42,022 bases of DNA from assembly GCF_022712295.1 (NCBI RefSeq), contig NZ_JALAGT010000061.1, positions 1 to 42,022 of the forward strand, given 5' to 3'. A model generated the notes under the pieces. It ran no database searches, had not been told where the DNA came from, and saw nothing but the letters and a program-made list of their open reading frames with translations. Shown in pieces: positions 15,823 to 23,876 of this stretch (positions within the stretch are counted from its first letter, which is position 1; each line of letters begins with the position of its first letter). The translations under genes and the position numbers were made by a program. Source of the stretch: Galactobacter sp. (GTDB lineage: Bacteria; Actinomycetota; Actinomycetes; Actinomycetales; Micrococcaceae).

Positions 15823-17513
15823 GCCGGCGTATCGCGTCCCCGCAGACATCCCAGACCAAGGCGATCGCCATCGTCGCCAAGGAGCGCAAGCGCAACTTCT
15901 CACCGTGGATGGTCATGAGCATCGTGATGGTGGTCCTGGCCCTGGGTTTCGTGGCCTGGCCGGTGCTCTCCGTCCTGGTCGGCTCGTTCGCCGGCGGAGG
16001 ACTGGGAGGCTGGAAGGAGTTCTTCGGTGAATCCAGCTATCTGAAGGCGGTGGGGAACTCGGTTCTCCTCGCGGCCATCGTCACGGTGATCGCCACGATC
16101 ATCGGTGTGTACCTTGCCTACTTCACGGCACGGTTCAGATTCTGGGTCAAGGCCGTGGTCGCGATCCTGCCCATCACCGCGATCCTGGTCCCTGAGGTCA
16201 TCGTGACCCAGGCGTGGCTGATGGTCCTGGGCAACAACGGCGTGGTGACTCGCTGGTTCTACGAGAACTTCGACATCCTCCTGCCCTCGCTCTACGGCTG
16301 GCGTGGCCTCATCCTGATCCTCCCGCTGCTGTACTACACCTACGTCTACCTGGGCACCTTGGCCGCACTGCGCGGCTTCGACGCCCAGTTGGAGGAGGCG
16401 GCCCAGAGCCTGGGCACCTCACCTCTGATGGCCCGGATCAAGGTCACGTTCCCGGCCATCATGCCCGCCGTGATCGCCAATTCCCTGCTGGTCTTCACGC
16501 TCACACTCGGCAACTTCGCAACCTCCACCATCATCGGCGGCAAGGTGGACCTGCTGGCGCCGCTGACCTACAAGGCCTTCCTCGCGGAGACCGGTGGCAA
16601 CCCCATGATGCAGTCGACGCTCGCGACGGTGTCGATCCTCATCGTCCTGCTCGTCCTGTATGTACAGCGGTCAACCGTGGGTAAGCGCAAGTACGAGATG
16701 GTTCAGGGCCGCTCCTGGGTCCCGATGAAGCTGCGCGGCGTCTCCGGAGTGGTGCAGTCCATCATCGCCGCAGTCATGTTGATCGCCTCCACGCTGCCGA
16801 TGGTCATGGTGCTGGTCATCGCCTTCACCAAGGCCCGTGGGCCGGTGATGGAGTGGGGAACGTTCTCCCTGGACAACTTCCGCAACGTCATCACGCGTGA
16901 TCCCCAGCCCATCCTGAACACCATCACCTTCGGTCTGATGGCCTGCCTCATCGGTGTCTGCGTCTCGATCATCATCTCCGTGCTGGTGGTGAAGAAGAAG
17001 AACCTGTTGACGCCCCTGTTGGATTACCTGGTGATGCTTCCGCTGGCGCTCTCCGGAACCGTGCTCGGTATCGGCGTCATGACCTCCCTGGGCAACGGCC
17101 CGTTGGCGCTCGCAGGCACTACCGCCATCATGGTGATCGTCTATGTGATCAGGCGACTGCCACACGGTATCCGTAACGCCTCCTCCAGCCTCCACGCGAT
17201 TCCGGACAGCTTGGAGGATGCCTCGATCAGCCTCGGCGTCCCACCGTTCAAGTCCTTCGTGAAGGTGGTGCTCCCACTGATGGTCCCCGGTATCGCGGCC
17301 GCCACGGTGTTGACGTGGACCACCATCATCGCGGAACTCTCCGCCTCCCTGGTGGTGTACTCGGCCGGCCAGGAGACCATCACCATCAAGGTCTACAACC
17401 TGATGGGGACGGGACTGAACGGGCAGGCCGCCGCCTACGGTGTCTTCCTGCTCCTGCTGGCCATCGTGCCGATCATCCTGGCCCGTGTGTTCAAGGTTCG
17501 GTTGTTCGCATGA
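15819..17513 (+). CDS. ABC importer permease with two fused membrane domains (FbpB/AfuB-type)
   Basis: The 564-residue product is two BPD-type permease domains in one chain, each with about six helices. Each half has an EAA-type loop for docking the ATPase: EEAAQSLGTSPLMARIK (192-208) and a second at about 466-490 (EDASISLGVPPFKSFVK). This fusion is typical of the Fe(III)/thiamine/hexose-phosphate (Fbp, Thi, Afu) and 2-aminoethylphosphonate branch. The long cytoplasmic N-terminus is basic. It is translationally coupled to the ATPase gene. The binding-protein gene follows after 76 bp. Confidence 0.88.
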   Translation: MSRRIASPQTSQTKAIAIVAKERKRNFSPWMVMSIVMVVLALGFVAWPVLSVLVGSFAGGGLGGWKEFFGESSYLKAVGNSVLLAAIVTVIATIIGVYLAYFTARFRFWVKAVVAILPITAILVPEVIVTQAWLMVLGNNGVVTRWFYENFDILLPSLYGWRGLILILPLLYYTYVYLGTLAALRGFDAQLEEAAQSLGTSPLMARIKVTFPAIMPAVIANSLLVFTLTLGNFATSTIIGGKVDLLAPLTYKAFLAETGGNPMMQSTLATVSILIVLLVLYVQRSTVGKRKYEMVQGRSWVPMKLRGVSGVVQSIIAAVMLIASTLPMVMVLVIAFTKARGPVMEWGTFSLDNFRNVITRDPQPILNTITFGLMACLIGVCVSIIISVLVVKKKNLLTPLLDYLVMLPLALSGTVLGIGVMTSLGNGPLALAGTTAIMVIVYVIRRLPHGIRNASSSLHAIPDSLEDASISLGVPPFKSFVKVVLPLMVPGIAAATVLTWTTIIAELSASLVVYSAGQETITIKVYNLMGTGLNGQAAAYGVFLLLLAIVPIILARVFKVRLFA

Positions 17514-17589
17514 GCCATTCAACGGATTACCCCAGTCATCCCTTATCAGCCCCCAGCCGGCGTCAGCGCCCTGGCGAAAGGCAAGCAGC

Positions 17590-18588
17590 ATGAAAACCAC
17601 CAAGAAGCCACGTAGGAGTTTGCGGGCGGTGGCGGCCCTGGCCGCCAGTGCCTTCGCCCTGAGCGCATGCTCCGGCGGATCGGACCCGGAGAAGACCGTG
17701 GTCATGTACTCCTCGGCCAACGAGACCACGGTGGGGATCCTCCAGGACTCCGCCAGGGACAACGACCTGAAACTGGATCTCGTCACGGGCAGCTCCGGCC
17801 CCCTGCTCGAACGCATCAAGTCCGAGTCCAAGAAGCCCAAGGCAGACATCTTCTTCGGTGCGCCGGTGGAGAACCTGGCCCCGTACGAGGAGTACGCAAC
17901 TCCCGTGGAATCCTCCGAGACGGAGGCCATCGATCCTGAGGTGCTCGAGCAGCAGGAAGGCTGGATACCGATCAACGGCCACGTGGTGGCCTTCATGGTC
18001 AACACGACTCGCCTTGATGTTGACGCACCGACCTCGTGGGAGGACCTGCTTGACCCCAAGCTCAAGGGCAAGATCATCGTGGCCTCCCCTGAGGATTCGA
18101 GCACCGCGTTGGTGGGCCTCTACGCCGCCTACAAGACGCTCGGCGAAGACGACTTCAAGAAGTTGGTGGACAACCTCGAGGTCAGTGACAACTCCGGCAA
18201 CATCTATCCGGCCGTCTCGCAGGGCGAGTACCAGGTGTCGATCGGCTATGAGGCCAACATCTACCCTTATGTGGCCAACAAGCAGCCGGGTATCGAGATG
18301 AACTACCCCACCGACGGCACGGCGATCGCCTATGACTGCGTCTATCTGGTGAAGGACTCCCCGAATCCGCAGAAGGCGGCAGAGGTCGTGGATCAGATGC
18401 TGTCCAAGGACATCCAGATCCAAGAGCTTGAGGACTCCTTCCGACGCCCCGTGCGGACCGACATCGACCCCAGTGACTACACCGACTTCAAGAGTTTGGA
18501 CGACCTCACCCTCGTGGACATCGATACCGATGAAGACGAGGCCGGCCGCGAAGAATTCCTGGAACTGTGGAAGGAGCTCACCAAGTGA
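17590..18588 (+). CDS. ABC importer substrate-binding lipoprotein, Fbp/AfuA-like
   Basis: A 332-residue extracellular binding protein with a basic signal peptide and lipobox L-S-A-C (C27). The mature part begins KTVVMYSSANE, then GPLLERIKSE and KADIFFG, as in cluster-D-type binding proteins of the FbpA/AfuA/PhnS group. Iron-binding FbpA proteins use an adjacent Tyr-Tyr pair in the C-lobe; no YY occurs here, and the matching region (QGEYQVSIGYEANIY) has separated tyrosines, so iron is unlikely. AfuA relatives bind sugar phosphates. With a monophosphatase as the next gene, a phosphorylated polyol or sugar is the best guess. The ATG is chosen with GAAAGG upstream. The last four bases overlap the next gene. 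Confidence 0.85.
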   Translation: MKTTKKPRRSLRAVAALAASAFALSACSGGSDPEKTVVMYSSANETTVGILQDSARDNDLKLDLVTGSSGPLLERIKSESKKPKADIFFGAPVENLAPYEEYATPVESSETEAIDPEVLEQQEGWIPINGHVVAFMVNTTRLDVDAPTSWEDLLDPKLKGKIIVASPEDSSTALVGLYAAYKTLGEDDFKKLVDNLEVSDNSGNIYPAVSQGEYQVSIGYEANIYPYVANKQPGIEMNYPTDGTAIAYDCVYLVKDSPNPQKAAEVVDQMLSKDIQIQELEDSFRRPVRTDIDPSDYTDFKSLDDLTLVDIDTDEDEAGREEFLELWKELTK

Positions 18589-19379
18589 GTATCAGTGACC
18601 ACCCGGAAGTGGAGGAGTTCGTCTCCTTCATCCACGAACTCGCCGACGCCGCCGGGACCTTCCTGAGCGAGCGACACGAGGGCAGCCGTTTCGAGACCAA
18701 GCCGGATGCCAGCCCGGTCACGGAGTTCGACCGCGGCGTCGAGACCCGCCTGCGGGAGATGATCCGTGAGCGCTACCCGGAGCACGGGATCGTGGGGGAG
18801 GAGTTCGCTCCCCACAATGAGGAAGCCGAGTTCGTGTGGATCATGGATCCCATCGACGGCACCAAGTCCTTCGTCGTTGGGATCCCGATCTACACGACGT
18901 TGATCGCCCTGTGCCACAACGGGGTTCCGGTCATCGGCGTCATCAACGCGCCGAGTTCCAGGGACCGTTTCTTAGGTGTTGAAGGTCGTCCCACGACCCT
19001 CAACGACGTGCCGATCCGAACCAGCGGGCGCACCGAGCTGGACGGCGCCACCGGTGCCGTCAGTAACCCGACCAAGGTCATCGACTCCCAGCGCGCGGGG
19101 TGGGCTGACCTCGAGGACCGCACCGCCTGGTGGGTCTACGGCGCGGCCGCGTACGGTTACGGCCGTCTGGCCGCCGGGGGCGTGGATATCGCGGTGGAAT
19201 CCGGGACCGTGGGTCCGTACGACATCAACTGCCTTGTCCCCATCATTGAGGGTGCGGGAGGCAAGGTGACCGACGGCTTCGGTGGCCCGGTCCTGCTGAC
19301 CACCGGCGGGACGTGCGTGGCCTCGGCAACGCCGGAGCTCCACGATCAGGTCCTGGCGGTGCTCAACTCGGGAGTATGA
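18585..19379 (+). CDS. Inositol-monophosphatase/HisN-family phosphatase
   Basis: Mg-dependent phosphomonoesterase of the IMPase superfamily, 264 residues, cytoplasmic. Metal ligands are visible: GEE (E72), D88-P-I-D91-G-T, and D213 in PYDINCLVPIIEGAGG. The variant DPIDGTKSF resembles actinobacterial histidinol-phosphatase HisN, whereas classic inositol monophosphatases have DPIDGTTNF, so substrate preference is open between inositol phosphates, histidinol phosphate and others. GTG start in a GTGA overlap with the binding-protein stop, with AAGGAG upstream. Strict coupling to an importer argues that it dephosphorylates the imported compound, and the surrounding iol genes suggest an inositol phosphate. 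Confidence 0.85.
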   Translation: MSISDHPEVEEFVSFIHELADAAGTFLSERHEGSRFETKPDASPVTEFDRGVETRLREMIRERYPEHGIVGEEFAPHNEEAEFVWIMDPIDGTKSFVVGIPIYTTLIALCHNGVPVIGVINAPSSRDRFLGVEGRPTTLNDVPIRTSGRTELDGATGAVSNPTKVIDSQRAGWADLEDRTAWWVYGAAAYGYGRLAAGGVDIAVESGTVGPYDINCLVPIIEGAGGKVTDGFGGPVLLTTGGTCVASATPELHDQVLAVLNSGV

Positions 19380-19399
19380 CCCCGCGCGCAGCGCGGCCC

Positions 19400-19455
19400 A
19401 AGGTCCGACGGCGGTGCCCCCTTTCGCGCGAAAGGGGGCACCGCCGTCGGACCTT
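19400..19455. terminator. 56-bp perfect palindrome between convergent genes
   Basis: Two 28-base arms are exactly complementary with the centre at CGCG (TTTCGCGCGAAA). It lies 20 bases past the phosphatase stop and 30 bases past the GntR stop, so it should end transcription from both sides. No long T-run is present; only short T-containing sequence (TTGTGTT) follows on the plus strand. Confidence 0.85.
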
Positions 19456-19490
19456 GTGTTGTCCGCTCAGTCTGTGTTGTCCGCTCAGTC
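19455..19490. repeat. 18-bp tandem duplication at the end of the GntR gene
   Basis: TGTGTTGTCCGCTCAGTC is present twice in direct succession (19455-19472, 19473-19490), starting at the last base of the 56-bp palindrome. The second copy contains the GntR stop codon, so the duplication spans the gene end and did not change the protein. Confidence 0.85.
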
Positions 19491-20255
19491 CCTGGGCTTG
19501 GGTGCGGTGCGGATGGAGATCCGGGCCGCCGGACTCTGCTGCCTGCGCACATTGTCGATGGCGAAGGTGGCCCGTCCGGGGAGATAGCGATTGTCCGTGT
19601 AGTCCATGACCACGCCGTGCTGATCCGACGTGGTTCGCCGCAGCCGCAGCAGCGCGGAGTCGGGCTTCGCCCCGAGCCAGTGGGCGTCGAATTCGTCCGC
19701 GGACATGGCGTCGATGACGTTGTGTGCGCGGCTGGCTTGGATGCCGTTCTCCTTGAGCACCTGGTAGACGCTGTTGTGGTCCAAGTCCACGGCCAGCAGG
19801 TGTTTTCCGCAGGGTTCCGTGTACATGCTGTGCTCGATCATCACGGGGTCGCCATCGAACATGCGCAGCCGGTCCACGGTCACGATGGGATCTCCCTCGC
19901 GGACGTGCAGGAGGTCCGCCGCGGTGGAATCCGCGAGACGCCTGGCGATCTCGATCGTCTTCTGCCCGGGTTCCTTGCCCAACTGCTCCGCCCAGTCGGT
20001 GAAGGAAACATAGGTGTCGAAGGATTGAGAGGGGACGGCCGGCTGCACGGTCGGCGGGGAGCCCTGTCCACCGACGATCAGTCCCTCCGTGCGCAGCCTG
20101 GCCAACGCCTGCCGCACGGGCCCGCGGGAGGTACCGAACTCCTTGACCAGGGAGCTCTCGCTGGGGACGCGATCGCCCTGCTTCCACGTCCCGGTGCGGA
20201 TGCGTTCCGCCATCACAGCGTAGAGCTGGTGGTGAAGGGGTTCGTTGCGGGCCAT
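19485..20255 (-). CDS. GntR family (HutC subfamily) transcriptional regulator
   Basis: The 256-residue product has an N-terminal winged helix-turn-helix (about 5-70; VPSESSLVKEFGTSRGPVRQ is the recognition part) and a C-terminal UTRA effector domain (about 95-235, including MIEHSMY and the closing Y-L-P-G-R-A-T-F segment). HutC-type regulators usually repress a neighbouring uptake or catabolic operon and are released by a small ligand, often a phosphorylated sugar. It converges on the ABC importer/phosphatase operon, whose upstream region holds a matching palindrome, so that operon is the likely target. No clear ribosome site precedes the ATG. The DJ-1 gene lies 49 bp upstream on the same strand. 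Confidence 0.9.
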   Translation of the reverse strand: MARNEPLHHQLYAVMAERIRTGTWKQGDRVPSESSLVKEFGTSRGPVRQALARLRTEGLIVGGQGSPPTVQPAVPSQSFDTYVSFTDWAEQLGKEPGQKTIEIARRLADSTAADLLHVREGDPIVTVDRLRMFDGDPVMIEHSMYTEPCGKHLLAVDLDHNSVYQVLKENGIQASRAHNVIDAMSADEFDAHWLGAKPDSALLRLRRTTSDQHGVVMDYTDNRYLPGRATFAIDNVRRQQSPAARISIRTAPKPRD

Positions 20256-20304
20256 GGTGTCAAGGGTAGTGGGCGCCGACGGTGTCAGGCGTTCACAACC
20301 GAGG

Positions 20305-20838
20305 TCAGCTCAGAGCCTCTGCGATCGCGTTGTTGAAGGCCTCCAGGTCACCCGGGTTGCGAGACGTGATGAGGTTGCCGTCCACCACGACCTCTGCATC
20401 CACCCAGTCCGCGCCGGCATTGACGAGGTCGGTGCGGGTGGAGATGTAGGAGGTCAGTTTGCGTCCGTTGGACAGGCCCGTCTCGGCCAGCATCCATGGG
20501 GCGTGGCAGATCGCGGCGACCGGCTTGTTGGCATCGAAGAAGGCCTTCACGAAGGCCTGGGCGTCGGGATTCAGGCGGAGGGAATCGGCGTTCAGGGTTC
20601 CGCCGGGCAACACCAGGGCGTCGTAGTCTTCTGCCTTGGCCTCCGCAACGGGCACGTCCACCGTGAAGACGGCGGCGTGCTCCCAGTCGCCGTTCATGGC
20701 CTGCACTGTTTTCTCGGATGGCGAGACCAGCACCGTGGTGGCTCCAGCTTCGTCCAGGGCCTCGCGGGGGCTGGTCAGTTCCACCTGCTCCACACCACGG
20801 GTCAGGAGGAATGCGATCTTCTTGTCACTGATGGCCAT
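20305..20838 (-). CDS. DJ-1/PfpI family protein (type 1 glutamine amidotransferase-like)
   Basis: The 177-residue product has the full PfpI/YhbO-type pattern: E17 in GVEQVEL, the LVLPGG loop (76-80), and the nucleophile elbow AICHAPW with C111-H112. Members are reported as proteases, deglycases or stress proteins; the true activity here cannot be told. AAGGAG stands 6 bases before the ATG. It lies between the LacI and GntR genes on the same strand and could be co-transcribed with either, but it has no obvious place in inositol breakdown. Confidence 0.9.
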   Translation of the reverse strand: MAISDKKIAFLLTRGVEQVELTSPREALDEAGATTVLVSPSEKTVQAMNGDWEHAAVFTVDVPVAEAKAEDYDALVLPGGTLNADSLRLNPDAQAFVKAFFDANKPVAAICHAPWMLAETGLSNGRKLTSYISTRTDLVNAGADWVDAEVVVDGNLITSRNPGDLEAFNNAIAEALS

Positions 20839-20962
20839 GCTCTGCTCCTTGTCTACGAACCGGCCAGGTCACGATCTGGAGTCCCAGTGGTCACTGACCG
20901 GGCTTGGTGCTTCACTACGGGAACGCACGTGCACAACGCGATATTCCGTTGGAAGGAGGGGG

Positions 20963-22018
20963 TCAGCCAGCGCTGGAACCGCGTATCACCAGGTGTGGAG
21001 TGATGACCTGTTCCAGCTGGCTGGGTTCATCGCCCCGCATGAGGGTCAGCGCGGTCCGGGCGGCAAGGCGGCCGATCTCGTCATTGTGGGGGTCCACGCT
21101 CGTGAGATCGATCCGGGGCATGGAGGCCAGAGTGGAATTGTCGAACCCGACCACGGCCACGTCCCGGGCAACGCGTAAACCGGCCTCATCCACGGCGGTG
21201 AGCGCCCCGATGGCGGCCATGTCGTTGACGGCGATGATGGCGTCAGGCCGGTGGCCCGCGGGCTGGGCAAGCAGTTCGGCAGCCGCCTGCCTGCCTTCCG
21301 ATTCGGAGAAACCGGCCGGTCGGGAGCGCGGCGTGACGTCGTGTTCCGCGGCCAGGACCCGATAGGCCCGTTCGCGAGCTTCGGAAACCGGGCCGGCCTT
21401 ACCGCCCACGAACCCGATGCGCTGGCGACCGGCCGCGACCAGATGCTCCACGGCCAGACGCATGCCGACGGCGTCATCCACGTGGATGGAGTAAGAGCCG
21501 GGTCCGGGGGCTGCGGACGCGTACACGGTCGGGATGTCGTCGAAGAGGGGGGAACCCTCTGCCGTGCCGATGATGATCAACGCCTTGGGTCGGAGATCCT
21601 TCACCATCGTCACGACCCGCGTATCGAGCCGACCGTACGAGGTGACTTTTCCTGGGTACCCGGGAAGGGTTGCGGCGGTGATCAGTCCATACTCGCCGTG
21701 GAGGTCCAGTTCGGCACGTACGGCGTCTGCGATGGCTGCGAAGAGCGGATTGTGCAGGTTCACCACCACGATGGCGACGAAGGGCATGCCGTCGGTGGCC
21801 AGGGATCTGGCCAGCATATTGGGGCGGTAGCCGAGCCGGGCTGCGGTTTTCAGGATGGCTTCGCGGCGTCTTTCGCTGACCCGTTCCGGCTCCTTGAACG
21901 CCAGGGAAACCAGCGACTTGGATACGCCGGCTGCCGCAGCGACGTCGCGAATCGTGGCGCGTGCAGACTTGCCTGGGGAGGCGTGATCCTCCGGGCTGCC
22001 TGCGTTCAAATCGTCCAC
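20963..22018 (-). CDS. LacI family transcriptional repressor
   Basis: The 351-residue product has a LacI helix-turn-helix at about 22-70 (ATIRDVAAAAGVSKSLVSLAF) with the hinge SLATDG, then a periplasmic-binding-protein-like sensor domain (VGFDNSTLASM near the end is typical). The open frame goes on 32 codons upstream into the operator region, but GTG at 22018 has AAGGA seven bases upstream and fits the family N-terminus. The gene diverges from the aldehyde dehydrogenase gene at 22300. Two palindromes with the CCGG centre that LacI-type proteins use lie between them, so it most likely represses the ten-gene block and is released by a cyclitol or an intermediate. Confidence 0.9.
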   Translation of the reverse strand: MDDLNAGSPEDHASPGKSARATIRDVAAAAGVSKSLVSLAFKEPERVSERRREAILKTAARLGYRPNMLARSLATDGMPFVAIVVVNLHNPLFAAIADAVRAELDLHGEYGLITAATLPGYPGKVTSYGRLDTRVVTMVKDLRPKALIIIGTAEGSPLFDDIPTVYASAAPGPGSYSIHVDDAVGMRLAVEHLVAAGRQRIGFVGGKAGPVSEARERAYRVLAAEHDVTPRSRPAGFSESEGRQAAAELLAQPAGHRPDAIIAVNDMAAIGALTAVDEAGLRVARDVAVVGFDNSTLASMPRIDLTSVDPHNDEIGRLAARTALTLMRGDEPSQLEQVITPHLVIRGSSAG

Positions 22019-22043
22019 CCGCACATCCTTGCATAATCGCCGC

Positions 22044-22073
22044 TTGACACTGTGCCACGTGTCACCATAGCGT
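22044..22073 (+). promoter_or_regulatory. Promoter candidate for the second cyclitol block
   Basis: TTGACA (22044-22049) is followed after 18 bases by TAGCGT (22068-22073). The -35 is ideal and the -10 moderate. The first operator begins about 13 bases past the -10 box, over the expected start of transcription, the classic place for a repressor. Within the spacer TGACAC and GTGTCA form a further loose inverted repeat. Confidence 0.5.
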
Positions 22074-22085
22074 GGTCTCGATCGG

Positions 22086-22103
22086 GTTTGAACCGGTCCA
22101 AAA
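22086..22103 (+). promoter_or_regulatory. LacI-type operator O1
   Basis: TTTGAACCGGTCCAAA is a palindrome with one mismatched pair, centred on CC|GG at 22094/22095. It matches the perfect palindrome O2, whose centre is 54 bases downstream, and lies between promoter and gene. Confidence 0.7.
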
Positions 22104-22138
22104 TCTCCCTCCATTCAACGAGGGCGTTGTTCGGCCCA

Positions 22139-22158
22139 ATTTTGAACCGGTTCAAAAT
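22139..22158 (+). promoter_or_regulatory. LacI-type operator O2, perfect palindrome
   Basis: A 20-bp perfect palindrome with core TTGAACCGGTTCAA. The CG-centred shape is that of LacI/GalR operators. Its distance from O1 (54 bp, close to five helix turns) would allow two dimers to bind the same DNA face. Confidence 0.8.
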
Positions 22159-22299
22159 GGAGCGACCCGGTCTCAAGAGCCGGGGACAGAAGCTCGCCGC
22201 CAGCGGGCACCATCCCGGCCCTGGAACAAGCCCGAGCAGGACCACCCAGCAACAAGACCACCCAGCAGATAAGACCACCAAGAACAATCAGGAGCAGCA

Positions 22300-23742
22300 A
22301 TGGCGCGCCAAGACATGTTGATCGGCAACGAGTGGGTCGCCGCGAGCAGCGGCGATACCGTGGATGTGCGTTCTCCCTATGACTCTCGGGTGGTCGGAAC
22401 GGTTCCGGCAGCCGGGGCCCAGGACGTGGAGGCCGCCATCAAGGCTGCGCAGCAGGGTGCGGAGGAATGGCGTCGCACCCCGGCCTGGAAGCGTGCAGAC
22501 GTCCTGACCAAGGCCGCGGCCCTGGCGGACGAGCGGACGGAAGACATCGCCCGCGTCATGTCCTACGAGAACGGCAAGACCCTCACCGAGGCACGCAGCG
22601 AGGCCGGACGTACAGGAGACATCATCCGCCTGGCCGCCTTCGAGGGAACCCAGCTCTACGGGGAGACCCTGCCCCTGGACGCCAACCGGGGCACCGGCCA
22701 GGAAAAGATCGGCTTCACCCTGCGCCAGCCTGTTGGCATCGTCGCCGCCATCACCCCCTTCAACTACCCCGCACTGCTGGTCAACCACAAGATCGCTCCG
22801 GCGATCGCCGCCGGGAACGCGGTGATCCTCAAGCCGGCCACCGCGACCCCCTTGACCGCCTTGGCGATCGCGGAGTGCTTCGTGGATGCAGGACTGCCGG
22901 CGGGCGTTCTCAACGTGATCACGGGCCGCGGATCAACGATCGGCGACGCGCTCGCCACCGACGATCGGATTCGCAAGATCTCCTTCACCGGCTCCACCTC
23001 GGTAGGTGAGCACCTGGCCGCGGTGGCCGGAATCAAGAAGCTCTCCCTGGAACTCGGCTCCTGCTGCCCGGTCATCGTGCTCCCGGACGCCGATCTGGAT
23101 CTTGCCACCAACGCTTTGGCTCTTGGCGCCTACACCAACACCGGTGAGGCCTGCATCTCCGTCCAGCGCGTCATGGTGCACCAGGACATCGCGGCGGAGC
23201 TGACGCAGCGCCTCAAGGAGCGCACCGAGCAGATCACGGCGGGTGATCCTCAGGACTCCGGGACCACCATCGGCCCCTTGATCTCCGAGCCGGAGGCGCA
23301 GCGCGTGGAGGAGATGGTGCAGCGCGCTATCGCCGCAGGCGCCACGTTGGTCACGGGAGGTCAGCGTGAAGGCGCGGTCATGCAGCCCACGCTGCTCACC
23401 GACGTTGCCCCGGACGCCGAGATCGCTCAGGAGGAGATCTTCGGCCCGGTCATGGCACTGGTGAGAGTCAAGGACGTGGATGAGGCCATCGAAGTAGCGA
23501 ATTCCTCCCGCTACGGCCTGGGCGCCGGTGTCTTCACCAATGATCTCGACACCGTGGTTCGCTGCGCGCGTGAGATCGACGCGGGCACCGTGGACATGAA
23601 CTGGACCTCCCTCTTCCGCGCCGACCTGATGCCCTACGGCGGACTCGGCGCCTCTGGCATCGGCAAGGAAGGTGTGCGCAGCGCGGTCGAGGAAATGACG
23701 GAAGTCAAGACCGTGGTGCTGCACGGCCGCCCCTGGTCCTGA
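22300..23742 (+). CDS. NAD(P)-dependent aldehyde dehydrogenase
   Basis: The 480-residue product is a complete, hydrolytic-type ALDH: N155 in PFNYP, FTGSTSVG (229-236), general base E251 in LSLELG, and nucleophile C285 in GEACISVQR. Unlike iolA it keeps the ELG glutamate, so it should make a free acid and not a CoA ester. The N-x-G-E-A-C-I-S-V-Q-R form is close to lactaldehyde/glyceraldehyde-3-phosphate (GapN-like) dehydrogenases. As first gene of the LacI-controlled block it may oxidise an aldehyde released by the HpaI-type aldolase three genes on, such as malonate semialdehyde or glyceraldehyde. That role is inferred. Confidence 0.9.
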   Translation: MARQDMLIGNEWVAASSGDTVDVRSPYDSRVVGTVPAAGAQDVEAAIKAAQQGAEEWRRTPAWKRADVLTKAAALADERTEDIARVMSYENGKTLTEARSEAGRTGDIIRLAAFEGTQLYGETLPLDANRGTGQEKIGFTLRQPVGIVAAITPFNYPALLVNHKIAPAIAAGNAVILKPATATPLTALAIAECFVDAGLPAGVLNVITGRGSTIGDALATDDRIRKISFTGSTSVGEHLAAVAGIKKLSLELGSCCPVIVLPDADLDLATNALALGAYTNTGEACISVQRVMVHQDIAAELTQRLKERTEQITAGDPQDSGTTIGPLISEPEAQRVEEMVQRAIAAGATLVTGGQREGAVMQPTLLTDVAPDAEIAQEEIFGPVMALVRVKDVDEAIEVANSSRYGLGAGVFTNDLDTVVRCAREIDAGTVDMNWTSLFRADLMPYGGLGASGIGKEGVRSAVEEMTEVKTVVLHGRPWS

Positions 23743-23782
23743 TCCCGACACCCGACCACGGGTGCCGCAGGCGCCCAACCCA

Positions 23783-23800
23783 TGCCCGACGCGTCGGGCA
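23783..23800. repeat. 18-bp perfect palindrome of the TGCCCGACG family
   Basis: TGCCCGACGCGTCGGGCA joins the two ends seen at 7545, 10511 and 12621 with no loop sequence between them. It sits in the 134-bp gap between the aldehyde dehydrogenase and second IolD genes, beside other short GC-rich inverted repeats (GGCGCC near 23819-23832). Confidence 0.75.
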
Positions 23801-23876
23801 CAGAATCGCTCGAAAAGGCGCCTTGGGCGCCCTACTCCGGACCATCCCGGAATCTGTTCGAAGGAGAACACCACCG

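Noticed and set aside
17590..18588. Assignment of the ABC binding protein as an iron-binding FbpA
   Set aside because: The adjacent Tyr-Tyr pair used for iron is missing and the next gene is a phosphatase, not an iron-related gene.
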